5,802 nt of DNA from an uncultured Bacteroidota bacterium (GTDB lineage Bacteria; Bacteroidota; Bacteroidia; Chitinophagales; Chitinophagaceae). The position numbers and the translations under genes are program-made. Positions 1 through 5,802 of the stretch are shown here, in pieces. How positions within the stretch are numbered: position 1 is the first letter of the stretch; every line of letters starts with the position of its first letter. Below the pieces are notes generated by a model. That model made no database searches and was not told the DNA's origin. It saw nothing but the letters and a program-made list of their open reading frames with translations. The DNA lies in contig CAINEG010000026.1 of assembly GCA_903847655.1 (NCBI GenBank), forward strand, positions 1 to 5,802, read 5' to 3'.

Positions 1-1
1 C

Positions 2-1777
2 AATCATTGCATTTATGATTTAGCCTCTAAAGCACCAAGTATTGATACAGCCTTACATGGATTCTTGCCTTTCAAACACATAGATCATTTGCATCCCGAT
101 GCAGCCATTGCTATTGCTGCTGCAAAGGATGGAGAAAAAATAACCAAGGAATTGTTTGGTGGAAAAATAGGTTGGGTGCCATGGCAAAAGCCAGGCTTTG
201 ATTTAGGCTTACAATTAAAAGAATGTTTGGATAAAAATCCCGGCATCATTGGTATTATGTTGGGTTCACATGGTTTATTTACTTGGGGAGATACGGCTTA
301 TGAAAGTTATGTGAACACTTTAGAAGTAATTGAAAAATGTGCAGCATATATAAATGCAAGTATTGCCAAAAAGCCAACGGTATTTGCTGGAGAAAAAATT
401 AAATCTGCATCGCCTGAACAGAGATTAAATCAAGCAGCAGCCTTAGCACCTATCTTAAGGGGTTTTTGTAGTTTGGCTACCAAAATGATTGGACATTTTA
501 CCGACGATGAACGTGTATTAGAATTTATCAATTCAAAAGATTTAGATAGATTAGCGCCATTGGGTACCAGTTGTCCTGACCATTTTTTAAGAACTAAAAT
601 TTCCCCATTAGTATTAAATTTAAATGCTACGGAAGATTTGTCAGAGGTGAAATCGGTGAAAGAAAAACTAGCCCCTTTATTTGAAGCCTACAGAAAAATG
701 TATGGCGAATATTATACTAGTTGTAAGCATGCCAACAGTCCAGCGATGCGTGATGCCAATCCGGTTATTATTTTATATCCAGGCATTGGTATGTTTAGTT
801 TTGCCAAAGACAAGCAAACAGCAAGAGTAGCTTCTGAGTTTTATATCAATGCGATTAATGTAATGAAAGGGGCAGAAGCCATTTCAAGCTATACCTCTTT
901 GCCTCGACAAGAAGCTTTTAATATTGAATACTGGTTATTGGAAGAAGCCAAATTGCAGAGAATGCCTAAACCTAAAGCATTGAGCGGTCGCATTGCATTA
1001 GTAACCGGAAGTGGTGGTGGAATAGGTAAGGCCATTGCAAAGAAATTTGCAAGCGAAGGGGCCTGTGTGGTATTATCGGACAATCATGCAGAAAGATTGC
1101 AAGAAGCCAAAGAAGAATTTATAGGCTTGTTTGGAAAAGATATGGTTTCTGCTTGTTTGTTGGATGTGACCAAGGCTACTACTATACAAGCAACTGCCAA
1201 GCAAGCAGCCTTAAGTTTTGGTGGCTTGGATTTGATTGTAAACAATGCTGGTTTATCAATCTCAAAAACCATTGAAGACCATACCGAAGCCGATTGGGAT
1301 TTATTATACGATGTACTAGTGAAAGGTCAAATGCTAGTAACGCAAGCTGCAGTTGGTATAATGAGAAAACAAAATATGGGTGGGGATGTTTTAAATATTG
1401 TAAGTAAGAATGCCTTAGTGAGTGGGCCAAACAATGCAGGCTATGGATCGGCAAAAGCAGCACAACTTCATTTAAGTCGTTTAAATGCAGCAGAATTAGG
1501 CAAGGATAAAATTAGAGTAAATGTGATTAACCCCGATGCGGTGATTGCAGGTTCTAATATATGGAGTGGAGGTTGGGCCGAAGGTCGTGCAAAAGCCTAT
1601 GGCATTAAAGTGGAAGAGCTACCTGCTTATTATGCAGGCAGAACTTTATTGAATGAAATTATTTTACCGGAAGATATTGCCAATGCTTGTTTTGCTTATG
1701 TGGGGGGCTTATTGAATAAATCTACAGGCAATGCGATGAATGTTGATGGAGGTATTGCCGCCTCATTTGTAAGATAG
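2..1777 (+). CDS. rhaEW: Bifunctional L-rhamnulose-1-phosphate aldolase / short-chain dehydrogenase (L-lactaldehyde dehydrogenase), 5'-truncated by window edge
   Basis: This cytosolic enzyme should cleave L-rhamnulose 1-phosphate to dihydroxyacetone phosphate and L-lactaldehyde, then oxidise the lactaldehyde to L-lactate with NAD. The frame is open to the left edge, and residues before the TTG at 65 (APSIDTALHGFLPFKH) match the family, so TTG 65 is not the start. The 591 visible residues compare with about 700 in full-length proteins, so roughly 110 are missing. Counting from nt 2, the class II aldolase/adducin domain holds the zinc-binding pair H29 and H31 (in HIDHLHPD) and a third likely ligand, H90, in GSHGLFTWG. 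A linker leads to an SDR domain from about residue 325, with the cofactor motif TGSGGGIG (335-342), NNAG (414-417) and the catalytic set S468, Y481, K485 (YGSAK). It heads the visible rhamnose operon, 12 nt before rhaM. Domain assignment is secure. The lactaldehyde-oxidising role is inferred from characterised RhaEW proteins. Databases often call it RhaD. Confidence 0.93.
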   Translation, partial: NHCIYDLASKAPSIDTALHGFLPFKHIDHLHPDAAIAIAAAKDGEKITKELFGGKIGWVPWQKPGFDLGLQLKECLDKNPGIIGIMLGSHGLFTWGDTAYESYVNTLEVIEKCAAYINASIAKKPTVFAGEKIKSASPEQRLNQAAALAPILRGFCSLATKMIGHFTDDERVLEFINSKDLDRLAPLGTSCPDHFLRTKISPLVLNLNATEDLSEVKSVKEKLAPLFEAYRKMYGEYYTSCKHANSPAMRDANPVIILYPGIGMFSFAKDKQTARVASEFYINAINVMKGAEAISSYTSLPRQEAFNIEYWLLEEAKLQRMPKPKALSGRIALVTGSGGGIGKAIAKKFASEGACVVLSDNHAERLQEAKEEFIGLFGKDMVSACLLDVTKATTIQATAKQAALSFGGLDLIVNNAGLSISKTIEDHTEADWDLLYDVLVKGQMLVTQAAVGIMRKQNMGGDVLNIVSKNALVSGPNNAGYGSAKAAQLHLSRLNAAELGKDKIRVNVINPDAVIAGSNIWSGGWAEGRAKAYGIKVEELPAYYAGRTLLNEIILPEDIANACFAYVGGLLNKSTGNAMNVDGGIAASFVR

Positions 1778-1789
1778 AAATTTAAAAAG

Positions 1790-2104
1790 ATGAAACAGAT
1801 AGCATTTGAAATGAAATTAATAGCAGGCAATGAAGCTGAATACAAAAAGCGTCATGATGCTATTTGGCCTGAACTAGCTACTTTATTAAAAACAACAGGC
1901 ATTAGCGAGTATGCTATTTATTTAAATGAAGCAACGGGTTCTTTATTTGGCGTAATGAAAGTGCAAGATGAAATGGCCTTAGACGCTTTACCAAAACAAC
2001 CCATTATGCAAAAATGGTGGACTTATATGAAGGATATTATGTTAACGCATCCAAATGATTCACCTATTTCTATTCCCTTAACCCATGTATTTTATTTGCC
2101 CTAG
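1790..2104 (+). CDS. rhaM: L-rhamnose mutarotase
   Basis: RhaM interconverts the alpha and beta anomers of L-rhamnopyranose in the cytoplasm, supplying the isomerase with its preferred form. The product has 104 residues, the same length as E. coli RhaM as I recall it, and aligns with it without gaps. Shared features include Y18, the catalytic histidine H22 within KRHDAIWPEL, Y41 in EYAIYL, the tryptophan pair W76-W77 in QKWWTYMKDIM, and the C-terminal FYLP. The fold is a dimeric alpha/beta barrel (ferredoxin-like) of the DUF718/RhaM family. The ATG follows an A-rich stretch (AAAAAG) with no strong Shine-Dalgarno, usual for Bacteroidota. It lies 12 nt after rhaEW and 32 nt before rhaI, clearly in the same transcription unit. 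Small related proteins can act on L-fucose (FucU is a different family), but the gene context and conserved residues favour rhamnose. Confidence 0.95.
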   Translation: MKQIAFEMKLIAGNEAEYKKRHDAIWPELATLLKTTGISEYAIYLNEATGSLFGVMKVQDEMALDALPKQPIMQKWWTYMKDIMLTHPNDSPISIPLTHVFYLP

Positions 2105-2136
2105 TATAAGCTTTCGTAAAAGTTAAATTAACCAAG

Positions 2137-3411
2137 ATGAGAATTGACAAAAAACAAATAGACCAGCATAATTCTGATGTACAAAAAACGCATCAAAAAA
2201 GGTTTGATTTTGCAAAGTCTGAAATCCCGAATGCAGAAGCCATTATTCAAAAACTAATTGATTTTAATGTAGCCATACCTAGTTGGGCATTGGGTACAGG
2301 GGGTACGCGATTTGCTCGATTCTCGGGGGCAGGGGAGCCAGGCAACTTAGAACAAAAAATGGAAGACATAGGTTTATTGCATGCCTTAAATAATTCAAGT
2401 GGGGCCATCTCCTTGCATATTCCTTGGGATATCCCCTCAGATTATACGGCCATTAAACAATTAGCCACCGATTTGAATTTGAAATTTGATGCCATGAACT
2501 CCAATACTTTTCAGGATCAAAAAGACCAGGCATTGAGTTATAAGTTTGGATCCCTACAAAACACCAACAAAGCCATTCGAAGGCAAGCCATTGAACATAA
2601 TATAGAAGTCATTAAACATGGTATTGAACTTGGTTCTAAAGCATTGACCGTTTGGTTAAGTGATGGAAGTTGTTTTCCTGGACAATTAAATTTTAGAAAG
2701 GCCTTTCAAAATACTTTAGAAGGTTTACATGAAATATATGCAGCCCTTCCTTCGGATTGGAAAGTATTTGTGGAATATAAAGCTTTTGAACCTAATTTTT
2801 ATTCCATGACCGTAGGAGATTGGGGGCAGTCCTTATTATACGCCAATAAACTAGGCCCAAAAGCCTTTACCCTAGTGGATTTGGGCCATCATCTACCCAA
2901 TGCCAATATCGAACAAATTGTAGCCTTGTTAATGATGGAAGAAAAATTAGCAGGCTTCCATTTTAACGATAGTAAATATGGGGACGATGATTTAACCGTG
3001 GGAAGCATCAAACCTTATCAATTGTTTTTAATTTTTAATGAATTGGTTGAAGGCATGGACGCAAGAGGCTTGAATCATGCCACCGATTTAGGTTGGATGA
3101 TTGACGCGAGCCACAATGTCAAAGATCCTTTAGAAGATTTATTGCAATCCGTGGAAGCCATTATGCTTTCTTATGCTCAGGCTTTATTGGTAGACCGTAC
3201 TCAATTAAACAAAGCACAAGAAAACAATGATGTGGTGGCCGCTCAGGAAATTTTGCAAAATACTTTTAGGACAGATCTTAGAGCCTTGGTTGCAGAAGCC
3301 AGATTAAGAGCGGGCGGTGCATTAGACCCTATTGCTTTTTATAGAAATAATAAAATAAGGGCTAGCTTAATCAAAGAAAGAGGGGCCAATACTATTGCTA
3401 CTGGTTTATAA
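2137..3411 (+). CDS. rhaI: L-rhamnose isomerase, Pseudomonas stutzeri type (sugar isomerase)
   Basis: This 424-residue TIM-barrel metalloenzyme isomerises L-rhamnose to L-rhamnulose in the cytoplasm. It belongs to the P. stutzeri L-RhI / RhaI group rather than the E. coli RhaA group. The metal site can be read directly: E213 and K215 in FVEYKAFEP, D248 and H251 in LVDLGHHLPN, H275 in GFHFNDSKYGDDD with D283 and D285 following, and D323 in GWMIDASHN. These align with the P. stutzeri ligands (E219, D254, H257, H281, D289, D291, D327, recalled) at an almost constant offset. The N-terminal GTGGTRFARF and LHIPWD segments are also typical of the family. Length is normal and nothing is broken. P. 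stutzeri-type enzymes have broad substrate ranges (D-allose, D-psicose and others), so side activities are possible, but the flanking rhaM and rhaB point to rhamnose. The start is the only ATG fitting the conserved N-terminus; no clear ribosome-binding site precedes it. Confidence 0.94.
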   Translation: MRIDKKQIDQHNSDVQKTHQKRFDFAKSEIPNAEAIIQKLIDFNVAIPSWALGTGGTRFARFSGAGEPGNLEQKMEDIGLLHALNNSSGAISLHIPWDIPSDYTAIKQLATDLNLKFDAMNSNTFQDQKDQALSYKFGSLQNTNKAIRRQAIEHNIEVIKHGIELGSKALTVWLSDGSCFPGQLNFRKAFQNTLEGLHEIYAALPSDWKVFVEYKAFEPNFYSMTVGDWGQSLLYANKLGPKAFTLVDLGHHLPNANIEQIVALLMMEEKLAGFHFNDSKYGDDDLTVGSIKPYQLFLIFNELVEGMDARGLNHATDLGWMIDASHNVKDPLEDLLQSVEAIMLSYAQALLVDRTQLNKAQENNDVVAAQEILQNTFRTDLRALVAEARLRAGGALDPIAFYRNNKIRASLIKERGANTIATGL

Positions 3412-3419
3412 ATAAAATT

Positions 3420-4703
3420 ATGACACCAATTCCCGTTCTATTAATTTTTGATATTGGCAAAACCAATAAAAAGCTTTTTTTATTCAATGAAGCTTATCAA
3501 TTAGTGCATGAGGTAAGCACAACAATTGATGAAATAAAAGACGAGGATGGATTTGACTGCGAAGATATTCTTGCATTGTCAACTTGGGTAAAATCTTCTA
3601 TCAAAGGCATACAAGAAAATCCATCTTTTGAAATCAAATACATGCATTGTGCTGCTTATGGGGCCAGCTTTGTTTTCATAGATGCGCAAGGGCAGGTATT
3701 GCCTCCTTTGTATAATTATCTGAAGCCATTTAAGGAATCCACCAAACAAGCCTTTGAATTAAGCTATGGAGCCATGGATGCAATGTCTTTAGCCACGGCT
3801 TCTCCTTATTTAGGCAATTTAAATTCAGGCTTGCAATTGTACCGAATTAAAAAGGAGCAACCAGTTTTGTTTAATCAAATTAAATGGGCCCTGCACTTGC
3901 CTCAATACATTCATTACCTGATCAAAGCTGAATTAAGTGCAGCTATTACCAGCATTGGTTGTCATACCATGCTTTGGAATTTTTCAGAAAATAAATACCA
4001 TGACTGGGTGTTGAAAGAAGGTCTGGACAAGCTTTTTCCTCCCACCAGTTCAAAGGTAGGCTTGCACGATAGCTCTTCGGCCTTGATTCCTTATTTAAAT
4101 ACATTTAGGGAACCCTTTGTGCTTATTTCTACTGGCACTTGGTGCATTAGTTTAAATCCATTCAACGATTCTGCACTCACAATTGATGAACTAAAGCAAG
4201 ATGTACTTTCTTATCTATCTTATACAGGTAAGCCCATCAAAGCAGCAAGATTGTTCAGTGGCAAAGCGCATGAGCAGGGGGTATTGCTATTGAACAAGCA
4301 ATTTAATAAAGCGGCCGACTATTTCACGAACATTAGCTACCAGTCAGAAATCCTGATCAAGGAAACTGACGAAAATTTTGATCTAGCCCAATATGATTCT
4401 TATGAAACCGCTTATCATCATTTAGTGGCTAGTTTAGTTAAGAAGCAAATAATTAGTACTAACTTAATCATTGCTAAAACTAAAGTCAATAGAATTTTTG
4501 TAGATGGGGGCTTTAGTAAAAACGAAATTTTTATGAATATGCTTGCCAAGGCCTATCCCCAGTATGAAGTATTTGCTGCAGCCATTCCTCAAGCTTCTGC
4601 CTTGGGTGCCGCATTGGCCGTTCACGAGGATTGGAATTCAAAGTCTATTCCTAATAATTTAATTTCCTTGCAATATTATGCTTCAAAAAATAAAACTATT
4701 TAA
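3420..4703 (+). CDS. rhaB: FGGY-family carbohydrate kinase, probable L-rhamnulokinase
   Basis: The product is expected to phosphorylate L-rhamnulose with ATP to L-rhamnulose 1-phosphate, the substrate of the aldolase encoded upstream. It has 427 residues with the two-domain actin-like FGGY layout. The N-terminal phosphate-1 loop is DIGKTNKKL (D11 to L19). SIGCHTMLWNF (178-188) is a family signature. GLHDSSSAL (214-222) carries the likely catalytic base D217. ISTGTW (236-241) is the phosphate-2 region, and VDGGFSKN (361-368) begins the adenosine-binding region, followed by PQASALGAALA (390-400). It is somewhat shorter than E. coli RhaB (about 489), mainly through compact peripheral segments, yet every core motif is present, so it should be active. 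The ATG is 8 nt after the rhaI stop, indicating translational linkage. Sequence alone cannot separate rhamnulokinase from fuculokinase or other ketose kinases; the assignment to rhamnulose rests on the operon. Confidence 0.88.
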   Translation: MTPIPVLLIFDIGKTNKKLFLFNEAYQLVHEVSTTIDEIKDEDGFDCEDILALSTWVKSSIKGIQENPSFEIKYMHCAAYGASFVFIDAQGQVLPPLYNYLKPFKESTKQAFELSYGAMDAMSLATASPYLGNLNSGLQLYRIKKEQPVLFNQIKWALHLPQYIHYLIKAELSAAITSIGCHTMLWNFSENKYHDWVLKEGLDKLFPPTSSKVGLHDSSSALIPYLNTFREPFVLISTGTWCISLNPFNDSALTIDELKQDVLSYLSYTGKPIKAARLFSGKAHEQGVLLLNKQFNKAADYFTNISYQSEILIKETDENFDLAQYDSYETAYHHLVASLVKKQIISTNLIIAKTKVNRIFVDGGFSKNEIFMNMLAKAYPQYEVFAAAIPQASALGAALAVHEDWNSKSIPNNLISLQYYASKNKTI

Positions 4704-4738
4704 TTACGAACTACTTAAGAAAATATAAATTGATACTT

Positions 4739-5802
4739 ATGAAAAAACTAATTTTAGTGACTACGATGCTTTTGTTTTTGATGTCGGCTCAAGCACAATT
4801 AAAACCAAGCAATTTATTAACGGAAAATAAAACCAATCCAATTGGCTTAGATATAGCAGCCCCAAGATTTAGTTGGGCATTGGCGTCTGCCAAAAGAGAT
4901 CAAAGCCAATCGGCTTATGAAATCAAAGTGATGGATGGCCAACAAATAGTATGGGCCACGCAAAAAGTAAATAGTAGTCAATCGGTAATGGTGGAATACG
5001 CAGGCCCTGCATTAAAATCTAATACTCAATACCATTGGCAACTAAGGGTATGGGACAAAGAGGGTATTGTTTCTGAATGGACAGCTCCAGCTAATTTTCA
5101 CATTGCTTTTTTAAATGCCAATGACTGGCAAGCCAAATGGATTGAACCAGGTTTTAAAGAAGCAAGCAATAGGCCAAGCCCATTGTTTAGAAAACAATTT
5201 TCTTCCAATAAAAAAATTGCCCATGCCATCGCCTATATTACTTCGCATGGTATGTATGAAGCACAGATCAATGGACAAAGGGTAGGCGATGCTTATTTAA
5301 CGCCAGGTTGGACAAGCTATGCTACTCGTTTACAATACCAAACCTATGATGTTACCAATTTATTGAAAACGGGCAATAATGCTATTGGGGTCACCCTTGG
5401 CAGTGGCTGGTACCGAGGCATTATGGGCTATACCAACAATAAAGATATTTATGGTAAAGACATTGCTTTGTTGTTTCAATTAAACATTACTTATACGGAT
5501 GGCAGTAAGGCAGTGGTGGTTTCTGATGATACATGGAAAACTAATACAGGGGCGATCGAATATTCAGAAATATACAATGGAGAAACCATTGATGCACGTC
5601 AAGAAAAAATTGGTTGGGCTACCATCAATTACAATGATGAGGCATGGTTGAATGCAAAAAAGATAGACAGTTTTAAAAATACCAATTTGATTGCTACACA
5701 AAATGAGTTGGTCAAAAAACATGAAGTATTTAATCCTATTAAAATATTTACAACACCCAAGGGAGAAAAAGTTATTGATTTTGGACAAAACTTAGTGGGC
5801 TG
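4739..5802 (+). CDS. Secreted GH78 alpha-L-rhamnosidase, N-terminal part (cut by right edge)
   Basis: This enzyme hydrolyses terminal alpha-L-rhamnose from glycosides or polysaccharides, feeding the cytosolic pathway encoded upstream. 354 complete codons are visible and the frame is still open at the edge; GH78 proteins of this type usually exceed 850 residues, so the (alpha/alpha)6 catalytic barrel and its acidic residues lie outside. Residues 1-19 form a Sec signal peptide (MKKLILVTTMLLFLMSAQA) with a type I AQA site before Q20; there is no lipobox cysteine, suggesting a periplasmic or exported soluble protein. A fibronectin-III-like domain follows (about 25-123; PIGLDIAAPRFSWAL, YHWQLRVWD). 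The rhamnosidase N-terminal domain (about 155-320) shows YEAQINGQRVGD, LTPGWTSY, GSGWYRG and EIYNGETIDAR. DFGQNLVG at 347-354 marks the start of the next beta domain. It begins 35 nt after rhaB with no terminator seen between, so it is probably co-transcribed. The substrate (rhamnogalacturonan, flavonoid rhamnoside or other) cannot be told. Confidence 0.93.
   Translation, partial: MKKLILVTTMLLFLMSAQAQLKPSNLLTENKTNPIGLDIAAPRFSWALASAKRDQSQSAYEIKVMDGQQIVWATQKVNSSQSVMVEYAGPALKSNTQYHWQLRVWDKEGIVSEWTAPANFHIAFLNANDWQAKWIEPGFKEASNRPSPLFRKQFSSNKKIAHAIAYITSHGMYEAQINGQRVGDAYLTPGWTSYATRLQYQTYDVTNLLKTGNNAIGVTLGSGWYRGIMGYTNNKDIYGKDIALLFQLNITYTDGSKAVVVSDDTWKTNTGAIEYSEIYNGETIDARQEKIGWATINYNDEAWLNAKKIDSFKNTNLIATQNELVKKHEVFNPIKIFTTPKGEKVIDFGQNLVG

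Noticed and set aside
65..67. TTG at 65 as the true start of the aldolase/dehydrogenase gene
   Set aside because: The frame is open and clearly family-like upstream to nt 2 (DTALHGFLPFKH), and the family is about 700 residues long. The gene simply enters from outside the window.
889..1463. Three short minus-strand open frames (889-1083, 1084-1272, 1182-1463)
   Set aside because: They lie wholly antisense to the conserved SDR-encoding region, overlap one another and encode low-complexity products with no recognisable domain. They are shadows of the real gene.
2105..2136. Possible regulatory site between rhaM and rhaI
   Set aside because: The 32-nt gap is A/T-rich but shows no convincing inverted repeat, promoter element or Shine-Dalgarno. 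It is best read as an ordinary intra-operon spacer.
4704..4738. Possible promoter or terminator between rhaB and the rhamnosidase gene
   Set aside because: The sequence is AT-rich with TATAAATTGA, which only partly resembles the Bacteroidota -7 element TAnnTTTG, and there is no matching upstream TTTG at proper spacing. There is only a 6-bp palindrome (CTTAAG), with no stem-loop plus T-run.
5564..5788. Minus-strand open frame of 74 codons
   Set aside because: It lies antisense to the rhamnosidase N-terminal domain, which has clear family motifs on the plus strand. The Cys/Phe/Ile-rich product resembles no family I know.

Overview
The window is a compact, single-strand stretch of an L-rhamnose utilisation operon, most likely from a member of the Bacteroidota (a Chitinophagaceae-like organism would fit, but the sequence alone does not fix the family). 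The reasons are: AT-rich DNA, A-rich start contexts with no clear GGAGG Shine-Dalgarno, close protein-level resemblance to the Bacteroidota versions of these enzymes, and a secreted GH78 rhamnosidase beside the sugar-catabolic genes.

Layout, all on the + strand: (i) 2-1777, the 3' part of a bifunctional rhamnulose-1-phosphate aldolase / short-chain dehydrogenase (RhaEW, often labelled RhaD), open at the left edge; (ii) 1790-2104, L-rhamnose mutarotase RhaM; (iii) 2137-3411, L-rhamnose isomerase of the Pseudomonas stutzeri type (RhaI); (iv) 3420-4703, FGGY-family L-rhamnulokinase (RhaB); (v) 4739-5802, the N-terminal part of a secreted GH78 alpha-L-rhamnosidase, running off the right edge. The gaps are 12, 32, 8 and 35 nt, with no recognisable terminator or promoter in any of them, so a single transcript is the simplest reading. 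No stretch over 300 bases lacks a gene, and I see no RNA genes, mobile elements, CRISPR arrays or notable repeats.

The genes make a coherent route. The rhamnosidase releases L-rhamnose from rhamnosides or pectic and other polysaccharides outside the cytoplasm. RhaM interconverts the anomers, RhaI makes L-rhamnulose and RhaB phosphorylates it to L-rhamnulose 1-phosphate. The aldolase half of RhaEW cleaves this to dihydroxyacetone phosphate and L-lactaldehyde, and the dehydrogenase half is expected to oxidise the lactaldehyde to L-lactate. The transporter and regulator are not in the window.

I looked for an undescribed system and did not find one. The most distinctive points are the aldolase-SDR fusion and the linkage of a secreted glycosidase to the cytosolic pathway.
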